Shown here: piece by piece, positions 25,938-35,114 of the stretch
How the letters are laid out: each line of letters opens with the position of its first letter
How positions within the stretch are numbered: position 1 is the stretch's first letter
Assembly: GCA_944390045.1 (NCBI GenBank)
Contig: CALXOO010000021.1
Location: 1 to 38,385, forward strand
Direction: 5' to 3'
DNA length: 38,385 bases
Source of the DNA: an uncultured Spirochaetales bacterium
GTDB taxonomy: Bacteria; Spirochaetota; Spirochaetia; Sphaerochaetales; Sphaerochaetaceae
Notes under the pieces: model-generated
The model's database searches: none
The model's input: only the letters and a program-made list of their open reading frames with translations
What the model was told of the DNA's origin: nothing
Position numbers and translations under genes: made by a program

Positions 25938-28900
25938 TTAGTTGTTGCCCTTCTCGGCCTTCTGGATGAGTTCCTCGTCACGCTCTGTGAGAGCAACCTG
26001 CCTTCCATTCGCATCGTATACGCTCATGTCGAGTGCAAGACCTCTTATCTCCTGGACGAGCACGTTGAAGGCCTCCGGCATGCCGGCGTTCTGAGCCGGT
26101 TCACCCTTCACAATCGACTCATAGATCTTCACGCGTCCGATCATGTCATCACTCTTGATCGTCAGCAGCTCCTGAAGAGTGTTGGCAGCGCCATAGGCCT
26201 CAAGTGCCCAGACCTCCATCTCTCCAAGCCTCTGACCGCCGAACTGGGCCTTTCCTCCCAGCGGCTGCTGTGTGACCAGCGAGTATGGGCCAGTGCTTCT
26301 GGCATGCATCTTGTCATCAACGAGGTGATGCAACTTGAGGTAGTAGATGTAGCCGCAGAAGACGGGGTTGACGAACGGAACGCCAGTGCGTCCGTCGCGC
26401 AGCATCGTCTTGCTGTTCACAGGCAGTCCGGCCTCCTTCATCTTCTGTTCGATCTGCTCCATTGAGGCAGACTGGAAGACCGGGGACGAATACCACTCAT
26501 CCAGCTTGACGGCAGCCCAGCCGAGCTGTGTCTCCATCAGCTGTCCGATGTTCATTCGTGAAGGAACGCCGAGCGGGTTGAGACAGACATCAAGCGGTGT
26601 TCCGTCTTCCATGTAGGGCATATCCTCTTCCGGAAGGATCCTCGAGACGACACCCTTGTTTCCATGGCGTCCGGCCATCTTGTCACCCTGAGTCAGCTTT
26701 CTCTTGGTGGCGATGAGGACAGTGACTGTCTCCTCGACTCCGGGCGGCAGCTCATCCTTGTCGCTCTTCTTCATCCTCTGGATGTCAATGACAGTGCCCT
26801 CGGTTCCGTGCGGCACCTTGAGTGAGCTGTCACGCACTTCCTTGGCCTTCTCTCCGAAAATGGAGTTGAGCAGCTTGAACTCCGGCGTCGTGTCGCTCTC
26901 GGACTTCGGCGTGACCTTTCCGACCAGGATCTGGCCGGGACGCACGTATGTTCCGATCGTGACGATTCCGTCGCTGTCGAGACTTGCGACCATCCTCTCG
27001 CTGGTGTTGGGGATATCCCTTGTCAGCTTCTCAGGACCAAGCTTCGTCTCACGCACGTCAATGGAGAACTCCTTGATGTGGATCGAAGTGTAGATATCCT
27101 CGCGCACGACACGCTCACTGATGAGGACGGCATCCTCATAGTTGTATCCGTTCCATGGCACGAAACCGACCAGAATGTTGCGTCCGAGCGCCAGCTCCCC
27201 GTTCTGAGTTGCGGGACCGTCGGCCAGCACAGTGCCGGCAGCGACCTTCTGGCCTACCTCGACAATCGTCTTCTGGTTGAAACAGGTATCCTGGTTGGTC
27301 CTCTGGAATTTCTGGACCTCATATCTGTCGATCTCACCCTCGATCTCGGCCTCGTCCCTGTTGACGCGGATGCGGATCTCCGTGGCGCTTGCATAGATGA
27401 CCTCACCGCCCCTTCTGGCCTTGATCAGGACACCGGAGTCGTATGCGGCCTTGCCCTCCATTCCTGTACCCACACGCGGGGCTTCCGGGAAAACGAGGGG
27501 AACTGCCTGGCGCTGCATGTTTGAACCCATCAGGGCACGGTTCGCGTCATCGTGCTCCAGGAAGGGAATGAGGGATGCGGCGACGGAGATGACCTGCTTC
27601 GGGGACACGTCCATGTACTTGATGTCCTTCGGCTCACGTGTTGAGTAGTCACCCTGGTGGCGGACCGGGACTTCCTTGTCCAGGAAGTGGCCGTCCTTGT
27701 CGATCTTGGCAGAAGCCTGTGCGATGTAGTATCTCTCCTCATCGTTGGCATCCAGCTCAACGACCTCACGGGTCGCGATTCCATCCACGACCTTCCTGTA
27801 GGGGGTCACAAGGAAACCATACTCATTGATCTTCGTATAGTTGGCCAGAGAGACGATGAGTCCGATGTTCGGTCCTTCCGGCGTCTCAATCGGGCACATC
27901 CTGCCGTAATGGGTGTAGTGGACATCACGGACCTCGAATCCAGCCCTGTCCCTGGACAGTCCTCCGGGACCGAGTGCGTTGAGCCTTCTCTTATGGGTCA
28001 GCTCGGCAAGGGGGTTGATCTGATCCATGAACTGGCTCAGCTGGCTGCTGCCGAAGAACTCCTTCACCGCCGCGACGATGGGCTTGATGGAGATAACGTC
28101 CTGCGGACGCACATTGCCCTCGCTCTCCAGGTTCATTCTCTCCCGGGCAATCCTCTCCATCCTGCTGAATGCAGCGGAGAGCTGTGTCTGGAGCAGCTCA
28201 CCGACGCTCCTGACACGCCTGTTGCCCAGGTGGTCGATATCATCGACATTGGCCTCCCTGTTGAAGACCTTGATGAGGAAGGCCATCGTATGGACGATGT
28301 CCTCAGGCTGGAGGACAGTGACGGAGGTATCCATCTGCTCGTCCTCTTTTCCGAACTTCTTGTTGAACTTGTAGCGTCCGACCTTTCCCAGATCATAGCG
28401 GCGCTCTGAGAAGAACATCTCGGGAAGGTCCTTCTCTGCCCTCTCCATGGCGATCATCTCACCGGGCATGAGGATGCTGTAGATCGCACCAAGATACTCC
28501 TCCTTGGTCGGCTCATCCTCTCCGTCCGCGGTGATCTTCTTCTCGGCCTCAAGTGTGGCCAGGATGATCTCGCTGTGCAGGGTATCCTCGCTCTTCGTGT
28601 CTACGACCTCGACCTCGCTGACGCCCTGCTCGATCAGGACATCGATCTCATGCGGGTGCAGGATGTCGCCGGCGCGCACAAGCTTGACGGTCTCGTCACC
28701 CTGCCTGACATAGAGGTCGCGGAAACTGTAGCGGTTCTCTGCCTCGCCCCTGCTCTCCTCGCTAAGGGCCAGCGTCTCGCTCTTGTAGAACGCGGCGATG
28801 ATCTTCTCTCTGCTGTCGATGCCGATGGCACGCAGGAAGAGGGTTCCGATGATCCTCTTCTTCCTGTCGATCTTGGCATAGATGCAGTTCTTCTTGTCAT

Positions 28901-29441
28901 CGATCTCAAACTCCAGCCAGCTTCCGCGGTACGGGATGATGCGGCTGGAATAGACACCCTTCTCAACCTGGAAGATGACGCCAGGTGAGCGGTGGATCTG
29001 GGATACGACGACCCTTTCGGCACCGTTTATGATGAAGGTGCCTCTATCTGTCATGAGGGGAATGTCACCGAAGAAGATCTCCTTCTCGATGAATTCTCCG
29101 TTCTTGAGTTCAAGGTTGATTCTGGCTTTTACAGGTACACAGTAGCTTCTGCCCTTCTTCTTGCACTCGGATTCAGTGAACTTCATGTTGTCGAAGTCCA
29201 GTGTGTAGCCGTCGTAATTGAGAGTCATGTCACCATTGGGGCTGGTGATCGGGAAAGTGTTCCTGAAAACATGCTCAAGACCTGTAGCAGGATCCGGCTC
29301 AAGGCCTTTCCTGATCCTGTCCAGCTGCAGGAACCTCTCATAACTGTCAAGCTGCACACCAATGAGGTTGGGAAGTTCACAGACTTCCTGGAAATCGGAA
29401 CCGATGTATGTTCGTTCAATGACCTTGCCTTTGGCAACCAT
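25938..29441 (-). CDS. rpoB: DNA-directed RNA polymerase subunit beta
   Basis: Core polymerase subunit, 1167 aa. Of two adjacent ATGs (29444, 29441) the second sits 6 bases from GGAGGG and is preferred. The rifampicin-binding cluster is [20 protein letters not shown] followed by [18 protein letters not shown]. Asn488 (codon at 27978-27980) occupies the place of Ser531 in E. coli, a substitution known from Treponema and Borrelia. The C-terminal [20 protein letters not shown] block is standard. It lies behind a 155-base gap with three hairpins after rplL. Confidence 0.98.
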   Translation of the reverse strand: MVAKGKVIERTYIGSDFQEVCELPNLIGVQLDSYERFLQLDRIRKGLEPDPATGLEHVFRNTFPITSPNGDMTLNYDGYTLDFDNMKFTESECKKKGRSYCVPVKARINLELKNGEFIEKEIFFGDIPLMTDRGTFIINGAERVVVSQIHRSPGVIFQVEKGVYSSRIIPYRGSWLEFEIDDKKNCIYAKIDRKKRIIGTLFLRAIGIDSREKIIAAFYKSETLALSEESRGEAENRYSFRDLYVRQGDETVKLVRAGDILHPHEIDVLIEQGVSEVEVVDTKSEDTLHSEIILATLEAEKKITADGEDEPTKEEYLGAIYSILMPGEMIAMERAEKDLPEMFFSERRYDLGKVGRYKFNKKFGKEDEQMDTSVTVLQPEDIVHTMAFLIKVFNREANVDDIDHLGNRRVRSVGELLQTQLSAAFSRMERIARERMNLESEGNVRPQDVISIKPIVAAVKEFFGSSQLSQFMDQINPLAELTHKRRLNALGPGGLSRDRAGFEVRDVHYTHYGRMCPIETPEGPNIGLIVSLANYTKINEYGFLVTPYRKVVDGIATREVVELDANDEERYYIAQASAKIDKDGHFLDKEVPVRHQGDYSTREPKDIKYMDVSPKQVISVAASLIPFLEHDDANRALMGSNMQRQAVPLVFPEAPRVGTGMEGKAAYDSGVLIKARRGGEVIYASATEIRIRVNRDEAEIEGEIDRYEVQKFQRTNQDTCFNQKTIVEVGQKVAAGTVLADGPATQNGELALGRNILVGFVPWNGYNYEDAVLISERVVREDIYTSIHIKEFSIDVRETKLGPEKLTRDIPNTSERMVASLDSDGIVTIGTYVRPGQILVGKVTPKSESDTTPEFKLLNSIFGEKAKEVRDSSLKVPHGTEGTVIDIQRMKKSDKDELPPGVEETVTVLIATKRKLTQGDKMAGRHGNKGVVSRILPEEDMPYMEDGTPLDVCLNPLGVPSRMNIGQLMETQLGWAAVKLDEWYSSPVFQSASMEQIEQKMKEAGLPVNSKTMLRDGRTGVPFVNPVFCGYIYYLKLHHLVDDKMHARSTGPYSLVTQQPLGGKAQFGGQRLGEMEVWALEAYGAANTLQELLTIKSDDMIGRVKIYESIVKGEPAQNAGMPEAFNVLVQEIRGLALDMSVYDANGRQVALTERDEELIQKAEKGNN

Positions 29442-29470
29442 CATGTACCCTCCGTTGAATTGGGTTTTGT

Positions 29471-29579
29471 GCAATGGAGCCACCATTGCAATACGGGCGT
29501 TTTAAGACAGATTAAGCCACCGGGGGTATGAAACACCCCTCAGTGGCGTGTTTTGCACCGGCCGGACGGCCAGTGCAAA
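29471..29579 (-). promoter_or_regulatory. Three consecutive RNA hairpins between rplL and rpoB
   Basis: In transcript order: (1) 29552-29579, arms TTTGCACTGGCC and GGCCGGTGCAAA; (2) 29516-29547, GCCAC/GTGGC enclosing GGGGT/ACCCC; (3) 29471-29489, perfect GCAATGG/CCATTGC with a 5-base loop. The first is followed only by AAAACAC and the second by TTAATCTG, so neither is a complete terminator. In E. coli this same gap holds an attenuator and an RNase III site that set the rplL to rpoB expression ratio; a similar role is inferred here. Confidence 0.65.
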
Positions 29580-29596
29580 GGTATATCGCGGGTCTC

Positions 29597-29971
29597 TTAC
29601 TTGACCTCGATGACACAACCGGCAGCCTCGAGCTTCTCCTTGATGGATGCAGCCTCTTCCTTGCTGACGGCCTCCTTGATGACACCACCGTTCTCGCAGA
29701 GGTCCTTGGCTTCCTTCAGGCCGAGACCTGTGATAGCCCTGACTTCCTTGATGCAGGCGATCTTCTTGGCAGCGTCGACACTCTTGAGGGTGACGTTGAA
29801 CTCGGTCTGCTCCTCCTCTGCGGGAGCATCAGCAGCGGCACCACCGGCAACTGCGACTGCGGCGGCGGCAGCCTGGACACCGAACTTCTCCTCCATCATC
29901 TTGATGAGGTCGGCGACTTCCATGACTGACATCTGTGCGATTGATTCCAGAATCTCTTCTTTAGTAGCCAT
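29597..29971 (-). CDS. rplL: 50S ribosomal protein L7/L12
   Basis: Stalk protein that recruits translation GTPases. The 124-aa protein has the N-terminal dimerisation helices ([16 protein letters not shown]), an Ala-rich hinge near residues 35-52 ([19 protein letters not shown]), and the C-terminal domain with [17 protein letters not shown]. It is 71 bases after rplJ; a 7-bp hairpin (ACGGTCC/GGACCGT, 30001-30037) without T-run sits between them. GGAGAAG precedes the ATG. Confidence 0.98.
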   Translation of the reverse strand: MATKEEILESIAQMSVMEVADLIKMMEEKFGVQAAAAAVAVAGGAAADAPAEEEQTEFNVTLKSVDAAKKIACIKEVRAITGLGLKEAKDLCENGGVIKEAVSKEEAASIKEKLEAAGCVIEVK

Positions 29972-30042
29972 ATTATCTTCTCCTAAAAGATTTATTTTTC
30001 ACGGTCCAGCAGGTTACAGAACGAAGACTGGGACCGTATATT

Positions 30043-30564
30043 TCAGTTCTCTTCGGGTACTCCACCCTTTGATTCGACATACGCAAGCAGTGTGGCGGCA
30101 AGCTTCTGGACAGGAGCCTTCATGGTTCCCATCAGAGAAGCGATGAGCTCGAGCTTGGTAGGAAGCTTTGACAGGGCCTCAACCTTTGCACCATCCATGA
30201 CCTCGCCATCGATGATCGCACCTTTGACCTGCATCGGAGCACCGTTCTTGATAGCCTCAAAGAGCGCCTTGGCGACGACGTTGGACTCGTCTCCCTTTGC
30301 AAGGGCGACTGCTGTGGGTCCGACCATCTGATCCTCGGCACCGGTCTTTCCAAGATTCTGGAATGCGATCTTGGCATAGCGGTTCTTGACGACCCTGAAC
30401 TGGGCATCATTCTTTCTGAGGCTGTTCCTGAGCTCGGTGATCTGGGACACGGTCATTCCACGATAATCAGTGAAGATGAAGCCGTTATATCCCTCGAACT
30501 CCTCCTTGAGTGCCTTTACGGCATCCTCTTTGGCGGGGGTAATGCGTGTCTGATAGTTTTCCAT
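30043..30564 (-). CDS. rplJ: 50S ribosomal protein L10
   Basis: Base of the ribosomal stalk, binding 23S rRNA and L7/L12 dimers. The 173-aa product begins MENYQTRITPAKEDAVKALK and carries GFIFTDYRGMTVSQITELRN and VVKNRYAKIAFQNLG, as in the family. It follows rplA by 12 bases, which leaves no room for the L10 leader RNA found ahead of rplJ in many bacteria; control of the pair would have to come from the upstream leader or the intercistronic hairpins. AGGAGGAAGG precedes the start. Confidence 0.97.
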   Translation of the reverse strand: MENYQTRITPAKEDAVKALKEEFEGYNGFIFTDYRGMTVSQITELRNSLRKNDAQFRVVKNRYAKIAFQNLGKTGAEDQMVGPTAVALAKGDESNVVAKALFEAIKNGAPMQVKGAIIDGEVMDGAKVEALSKLPTKLELIASLMGTMKAPVQKLAATLLAYVESKGGVPEEN

Positions 30565-30576
30565 ACACCTTCCTCC

Positions 30577-31257
30577 TTACTGGGCCGACTTGAAGTCGAC
30601 GGGGACACCGGGTCCCATTGTGGACGAGAGTGCGACGGAGAGGATGAAGTCACCCTTCGAGTCGGCAGGTCTCTTCCTGACAATCTCATCGATTGTGGCC
30701 TGGGCGTTCTCTGCGATGGCACCGGCCTCCATGTCAACCTTGCCGATGGCCAGGTGTACGACACCTGTCTTGTCGGCCCTGAACTCGACACGTCCCTTGT
30801 TCAGCTCGGCGAGTGCCTCCTTGATGTCGTTGGTGACTGTGTGGGTCTTGGGGTTGGGCATGAGTCCGCGGCGGCCGAGGATCGGTCCGAGGCGTCCTAC
30901 ATCCTTCATCATGTCGGGAGTTGCGACCGCGACATCGAAGTCCATCCATCCGGAGCGGACCTTCTCGATGAGGTCTGTGTCACCGACATAGGCAGCACCG
31001 GCATCAAGGGCCTCCTGTGCCTTCTCGCCCTTGGCGAAGACAAGGATCCTCTTCTGGGCCTGGAACTGGTTGGGCAGGACAACAGTATCCCTGACTGACT
31101 GACTCTTCTTGAGGTTCAGATAGACGGAAATCTCGACTGTCTCCGTGAACTTCGCATATGCGCAGTCCTTGACAAGCTGTGCCGCCTCCTGGAGATTGTA
31201 CAGCTTGCTCCTGTCAACCTTCTTGGCAGCTTCCTGGTATTTCTTTCCTCTTTTCAT
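30577..31257 (-). CDS. rplA: 50S ribosomal protein L1
   Basis: L1-stalk protein, 226 aa, often also a translational repressor of its own mRNA. Landmarks: [20 protein letters not shown] at the start, [20 protein letters not shown] around residues 122-141, and the C-terminal [16 protein letters not shown]. It starts one base after the rplK stop, so the two are translationally coupled. Confidence 0.98.
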   Translation of the reverse strand: MKRGKKYQEAAKKVDRSKLYNLQEAAQLVKDCAYAKFTETVEISVYLNLKKSQSVRDTVVLPNQFQAQKRILVFAKGEKAQEALDAGAAYVGDTDLIEKVRSGWMDFDVAVATPDMMKDVGRLGPILGRRGLMPNPKTHTVTNDIKEALAELNKGRVEFRADKTGVVHLAIGKVDMEAGAIAENAQATIDEIVRKRPADSKGDFILSVALSSTMGPGVPVDFKSAQ

Positions 31258-31258
31258 C

Positions 31259-31690
31259 TTACTTCTCCACCTCTACGCCCATTGAGCGTGCTGTGCCGGC
31301 AATGATCTTCTTGGCAGCCTCGATGTCATAGGCATTGAGATCAGGCAGCTTGGTCTGGGCGATCTCGGTAAGCTGTGCCTGTGTGAGCGTGCCGACCTTT
31401 GTCTTGTTGGGCGTTCCACTGGCAGTCTGCAGTCCGAGGGCCTTCTTGATGAGGACCGCGGCAGGCGGTGTCTTCAGGATGAAAGTGAAGCTCTTGTCCT
31501 GATAGACAGTGATGATGACAGGAAGAATCAGTCCCGGTTCGTAGCCCTTAGTCTTGTCATTGAACTGCTGGACGAACTGGGGTGCGCTGACTCCGTGAGG
31601 TCCGAGTGCCGGTCCGATAGGAGGTGCCGGCGTGGCCTTCTGGGCAGGGCACTGCAATTTGATTACGGCAGTAACCTTTTTCTTTGCCAT
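31259..31690 (-). CDS. rplK: 50S ribosomal protein L11
   Basis: GTPase-centre protein, 143 aa, which binds 23S helices 43/44 and is the site of thiopeptide action. [13 protein letters not shown] near residues 20-32 holds the proline-rich hinge of the family, and the C-terminal rRNA-binding domain ends [21 protein letters not shown] lies before the ATG. A 190-base leader separates it from nusG. Confidence 0.98.
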   Translation of the reverse strand: MAKKKVTAVIKLQCPAQKATPAPPIGPALGPHGVSAPQFVQQFNDKTKGYEPGLILPVIITVYQDKSFTFILKTPPAAVLIKKALGLQTASGTPNKTKVGTLTQAQLTEIAQTKLPDLNAYDIEAAKKIIAGTARSMGVEVEK

Positions 31691-31880
31691 AATTTCTCTC
31701 CTTACGCATCAGCCTGGTCTGGGGTGACCGATGGGCAGGGCTGTGCGCTGGTATTAACGCCAGTCATTCGATCTGGCTCCCACCTGTGCGACTGCGTGTC
31801 GCCAGGGAGTAATCAATTTCAGCTTGACATGTCAAAAATCCCATGTACCGGAACTGTCAAGTCGTCCCGGCACACTGTGC
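31691..31880 (-). promoter_or_regulatory. Leader region between nusG and rplK, possible internal promoter and autoregulatory RNA
   Basis: The longest non-coding gap in the cluster (190 bases). On the minus strand it holds two TTGACA boxes (31855-31860 and 31830-31835), the second inside a perfect 12-bp palindrome TTGACATGTCAA (31824-31835), with only weak -10 matches behind them. Further on, stems such as CTGGC/GCCAG and CTGG/CCAG and a GGUGGGAG motif suggest a structured leader. r-protein L1 or L11 autoregulation is common at this place in bacteria, but I cannot match a known leader family. Confidence 0.45.
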
Positions 31881-32447
31881 TCAGTATTCCACTTTCTCAG
31901 CCTGGGTGAACTCGACCTCGACCGGAGTGGAGCGTCCGAAGATCTGGACTGAGACGCGGAGCTTTCCCTTGATCGTGTCGATCTCATCGATTGTTCCGCT
32001 GAAACTCTCGAAGGGACCGTCAATGATCTTGACCTCCTCGCCGACCTGGAAGTTCTGCCTGGGGCGGAACTCCTTCTCTGTCGGAACCTCACCGGTCTTC
32101 TGCATGATGCCCTTCATCTCGGCAGCGCTGAGAGGCTGCGGCTTCTTGCCCTCCATGGCGGAGACAAAGCCGGTGACACCCTGGATCCTCTTGATCTTGG
32201 AATATGTGTTCTTCCAGGTGGCATCGTCAGGGAAGTCGATCTCGACCAGGATATATCCGGGCAGGATCTTCCTCTTTACATCCCTCTTCTTGCCGTCCTT
32301 GATCTCGGTCACGGTTTCCATCGGAACCTTGACGTCAGATACGACAAGCGCGAAGTCGGTGTCCATCTCCCTGAGCTTGAGGATGGTCCGCTCGATCTTC
32401 TGCTCGTAACCGGAATATGTATGTACGATGTACCAGCCTTTAGCCAT
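31881..32447 (-). CDS. nusG: Transcription termination/antitermination factor NusG
   Basis: Polymerase-bound elongation factor that links transcription to Rho or to ribosomes. The 188-aa protein has the NGN domain (GWYIVHTYSGYEQKIERTIL; PGYILVEIDF; VTGFVSA) and a C-terminal KOW domain (VGEEVKIIDGPFESFSGTID). It lies 9 bases after secE, the conserved bacterial order. Confidence 0.98.
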   Translation of the reverse strand: MAKGWYIVHTYSGYEQKIERTILKLREMDTDFALVVSDVKVPMETVTEIKDGKKRDVKRKILPGYILVEIDFPDDATWKNTYSKIKRIQGVTGFVSAMEGKKPQPLSAAEMKGIMQKTGEVPTEKEFRPRQNFQVGEEVKIIDGPFESFSGTIDEIDTIKGKLRVSVQIFGRSTPVEVEFTQAEKVEY

Positions 32448-32456
32448 TTGCGCTTC

Positions 32457-32639
32457 CTAGAAAATCAGGTAGAGGCCCCTGAGCAGGACAAAGTCGACAA
32501 GACCCAGGATGATGGCGAAGACGATTGTCGAAATGATGACGATCTTGGCCGACTGGAGGACCTCCCCACTGCCGGGCCAGGAGACCTTCTTCATCTCCGC
32601 GATACATTCCTTGAAATATCTTCCAATCTTCTTGAACAT
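32457..32639 (-). CDS. secE: Preprotein translocase subunit SecE
   Basis: Small essential component of the SecYEG channel. The 60-aa form starts at MFKKIGRYFKECIAEMKKVS, with the amphipathic KKVSWP surface helix and one C-terminal membrane helix (about residues 32-56, VIISTIVFAIILGLVDFVLL), the minimal single-span type. An open frame continues 21 codons upstream across the tRNA-Trp gene and is rejected as coding. GAGGA precedes the ATG. Confidence 0.95.
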   Translation of the reverse strand: MFKKIGRYFKECIAEMKKVSWPGSGEVLQSAKIVIISTIVFAIILGLVDFVLLRGLYLIF

Positions 32640-32672
32640 GAGGAAACTCCTTCTGGACAGCCGAGGCTCCAG

Positions 32673-32746
32673 CGGGTCAGGTACGATTCGAACGTACAAC
32701 ACTCGGTTTTGGAGACCGATGCTCTAACCGTTGGAGCTACTAACCC
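32673..32746 (-). tRNA. tRNA-Trp (CCA)
   Basis: A 74-nt minus-strand cloverleaf with anticodon loop CTCCAAA (anticodon CCA) and discriminator G, as expected for bacterial tRNA-Trp. D-stem GCTC/GAGC, T-arm GTACG-TTCGAAT-CGTAC. The acceptor GGGTTAG/CTGACCC is extended by three further flanking pairs (AGC/GCT), making a continuous 10-bp helix in the precursor. CCA is not encoded. It lies inside the rpmG-secE gap and is presumably cut from the operon transcript. Confidence 0.93.
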
Positions 32747-32771
32747 GCTGGAACCTCGACGGCTCTCAATC

Positions 32772-32951
32772 CTACTTGATCTTCGTCTCCCTGTGGAGGG
32801 TGTGCTTCCTCTCGAAGGGGCAATACTTCATCAACTCAAGCTTGCCGGTCGTATTGCGGCGGTTCTTCTGGGTCGTGTAGTTCTTGCGCTTGCACTCTGT
32901 GCACTGTAATGCAATCTTCTCTACAGGTGTATTCTTCTTAGCGTTTGCCAT
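32772..32951 (-). CDS. rpmG: 50S ribosomal protein L33
   Basis: A 59-aa large-subunit protein beginning [20 protein letters not shown], with [20 protein letters not shown] and then [19 protein letters not shown], clearly L33. The first zinc half-site CTEC is intact, but the second reads CPFE instead of CxxC, so only three of the four usual cysteines remain. The gene sits between two tRNAs (Thr upstream, Trp downstream) and its mRNA would be released by their processing. AGGAG lies upstream of the ATG. Confidence 0.96.
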   Translation of the reverse strand: MANAKKNTPVEKIALQCTECKRKNYTTQKNRRNTTGKLELMKYCPFERKHTLHRETKIK

Positions 32952-32976
32952 ATTTGCTTTCTCCTAGGATGGTCAG

Positions 32977-33049
32977 AGCCCCCGAGCGGATTTGAACCGC
33001 TGACCCCCACCTTACCATGGTGGTGCTCTACCGACTGAGCTACAAGGGC
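32977..33049 (-). tRNA. tRNA-Thr (GGT)
   Basis: A 73-nt minus-strand cloverleaf with anticodon stem CCACC/GGTGG and loop ATGGTAA (anticodon GGT). The acceptor GCCCTTG/CGGGGGC has two T-G pairs; the T-arm is GCGGTTCAAATCCGC. CCA is not encoded. It is the first product of the operon, about 50 bases behind the promoter. Confidence 0.94.
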
Positions 33050-33105
33050 AGTAATGGGCGCACCCGGCCGCGTGCTGATCGGGCACGGCGCAACATGCAA
33101 ACGCT

Positions 33106-33135
33106 AATTTATCAGAAGGCACAGATACATGTCAA
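33106..33135 (-). promoter_or_regulatory. Main promoter of the tRNA-Thr to rpsG operon
   Basis: On the minus strand TTGACA (33130-33135) is followed after 18 bases by TAAATT (33106-33111), or after 17 by ATAAAT. The area is AT-rich between GC-rich flanks, and initiation near 33100 would leave a leader of about 50 bases before tRNA-Thr. Confidence 0.65.
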
Positions 33136-33249
33136 TATGAGAGGAGAGGTTTTTCCACAGTGCAGGCCGTTGTCCTGCAAAAACTTCAGAAGGAATTCAC
33201 ATCAGGCTGTTTGAAAACTTCACCTGATCCGGATAAAGTACCTCCTGAT

Positions 33250-33834
33250 ATGAAAAAGAAAGACCATCTCGCGCTTGCTTCCCGGCTGGCGGGGCTTGCC
33301 GGGGACCTGATCCCTGCGGACTGCGTCCTGCCCTTTCTCATCGGCTCGGTGGAGCCTGACCTTAACCCGTTCTCATACCTGAGGGGAATGAGAAAGGGCA
33401 AGAAGTTTCACGGGCACAATGCCGCGAACTGCACGCCATTCATACGCCGGAGTCTTTTCCGTCTGATGTCACATGGTCTGGACGGAGCTCTTGCCTGGTT
33501 CCGGCTCGGCGTGCTGATGCACTATGTGGCTGACACTTTCACAAGTCCGCACAACGACTTCATGGACATCAGCATAAAGGATCACGTCGCCTATGAGGCA
33601 GTACTCCACCTTCACCTGGAAGAGGTGCTCTCGCAAAGGATTGAGGCGCCTTCCGGCCTGCCCTACTCCCTCTTCAGCCACCTCACAGGGAGCTGGAAGG
33701 ACTACCAGAAGCTGGACAGACATGATGTCCGCTCAGATGTGGAGTACATCATGGCAAACTGCATGACGCTGCTCTTCTGGGCATTCCAGCATTCTCCCTC
33801 TGCCCGTCACCTCAGCCTTGCGGTCTCACTTTGA
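33250..33834 (+). CDS. Zinc-dependent phospholipase C family protein (putative)
   Basis: A 194-aa protein resembling the Zn_dep_PLPC family (PF00882). His and Asp residues that could bind zinc lie in KKKDHLALASR at the N-terminus, SVEPDLNPFSY, KKFHGHNAAN and LGVLMHYVADTFTSPHNDF, spaced as in that family. No signal peptide is evident, so extracellular lecithinase activity is doubtful; such short intracellular members are of unknown role. The ATG at 33250 is chosen by family start although no good Shine-Dalgarno precedes it; the frame is open 30 codons further upstream. It converges with avtA, the 3' ends overlapping by 9 bases. Confidence 0.72.
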   Translation: MKKKDHLALASRLAGLAGDLIPADCVLPFLIGSVEPDLNPFSYLRGMRKGKKFHGHNAANCTPFIRRSLFRLMSHGLDGALAWFRLGVLMHYVADTFTSPHNDFMDISIKDHVAYEAVLHLHLEEVLSQRIEAPSGLPYSLFSHLTGSWKDYQKLDRHDVRSDVEYIMANCMTLLFWAFQHSPSARHLSLAVSL

Positions 33835-35094
33835 CCACTGCCTGTACTTCCGGGCTATGATTTCTATGCCCTCCTCTACCAGGGCCCCGTCTCCGCTGTA
33901 GTTCAGGCGGAGGCACTTGTCGTAATGCTCATGAGGATACGGCACCGCACCGCCGAAGAAAAAGTACTCACCGGGAACGGTCACCACACCCTCTTCCATC
34001 AGTAGCGAATAGAACTCCAGCGTCGGGATCCTCAGCGAGGGGAGATAGATCCAGCAGAAAATCGAGCCCTCAATTCTGTGCAGGTAATAGTCTGTTCCCT
34101 CGAAATACTTCCTGATCAGGGCCTCTGCCCTTGCGGCCTTCTCCTTGTAGAAAGGCCTGACGACGTTGCGGGCGAGGTCCGTCAGCTCGCCGCTCTCCAG
34201 CATCTCATGTGCCAGTGCAGGGCCGAAAGAACCTGTGGCAAGGGCGGCGATCGCATTGATGTTGCCCACGGCCCTCGCAATGTCGGCGCGGGCGATGACG
34301 ATGCCTGTCCTGATCGAAGGAAGCCCGATCTTGCTCAGGCTCATCGAGAGGATAATGTCCTCGTTCCACACCGGCTGTGCGTCGTCAGTGAAAACAATGT
34401 CAGGGAAGGGAAGACCGTACGCATTGTCGACTATGAGGGGGATGGAATGCCTGTGGGCAAGTTCAGCCAGTGTCCGGATCTCGCTGTCCGTCAGCACGTT
34501 TCCGCTGGGGTTCGTCGGGCGGGAGACCGCCATGGCACCCACCTCGTCATGTCCGTCCAGGTATGCCGACACGGCATCGGCGTCCAGCTGGTATTTGAAT
34601 GTCCTGTCGCCATAGTATTCGCATCTGGCCGGGACCGAGACAAAGGTTCCCTCCTCTATTCCCTGATCAGCGTATCCTATGTATTCCGGCATGAGGGGAA
34701 AGAGTATTGTCTTCTTCCGCCCGCGTGCAGTGCCGGAGAAAAGGTTGAAAAGGTAGAACATTGCGCTCTGGCTTCCGTTTGTCAGCGCAATGTTGGCACT
34801 CGTCAGATTCCAGCCGAAGGTCCTGCGGAAAAAGCCGGCGGCCATTTCAAGGAAAGAAACGCGCCCCTGAGGGGAATCGTAATGCGCCAGCAGGTTCTCG
34901 AAGTCTTCTCCGCTTGAGAGAAGCTTCTCCATCTGTCTGCGGTAGGCCTGCTCGACCTGTGCCACACGTGCCGGATTGCCGCCTCCGAGAGGCCGGCACC
35001 TGACGCCGTCCGGAAGCGGCCTTGCGATGTCATCCATCAGCTGGAGGATGCCTGAGTGGGAGGACAGTTTCGTTCCAAAATCAGAGAATTCCAT
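33826..35094 (-). CDS. avtA: Valine-pyruvate transaminase-like aminotransferase
   Basis: Fold-type I PLP aminotransferase closely following E. coli AvtA (transamination between valine or related amino acids and pyruvate/alanine): MEFSDFGTKLSSHSGILQLM, RPLGGGNPARV, ALTNGSQSAMFYLFNLFSG, PLMPEYIGYADQG, SRPTNPSGNVLTD, then Asp223 and Tyr226 in DNAYG and PLP Lys255 in SLSKIGLP. Length is 422 aa against about 417. The ATG at 35094 gives the family N-terminus; a TTG at 35118 overlaps the preceding stop by 4 bases and may be the coupled start instead. Last gene of the minus-strand operon. Confidence 0.9.
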   Translation of the reverse strand: MEFSDFGTKLSSHSGILQLMDDIARPLPDGVRCRPLGGGNPARVAQVEQAYRRQMEKLLSSGEDFENLLAHYDSPQGRVSFLEMAAGFFRRTFGWNLTSANIALTNGSQSAMFYLFNLFSGTARGRKKTILFPLMPEYIGYADQGIEEGTFVSVPARCEYYGDRTFKYQLDADAVSAYLDGHDEVGAMAVSRPTNPSGNVLTDSEIRTLAELAHRHSIPLIVDNAYGLPFPDIVFTDDAQPVWNEDIILSMSLSKIGLPSIRTGIVIARADIARAVGNINAIAALATGSFGPALAHEMLESGELTDLARNVVRPFYKEKAARAEALIRKYFEGTDYYLHRIEGSIFCWIYLPSLRIPTLEFYSLLMEEGVVTVPGEYFFFGGAVPYPHEHYDKCLRLNYSGDGALVEEGIEIIARKYRQWSK

Positions 35095-35114
35095 AGAACG
35101 GAATGATAACCACT

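Noticed and set aside
27657..28409. Plus-strand open frame (250 aa) opposite rpoB
   Set aside because: Antisense shadow of a highly conserved gene; composition only mirrors rpoB codons.
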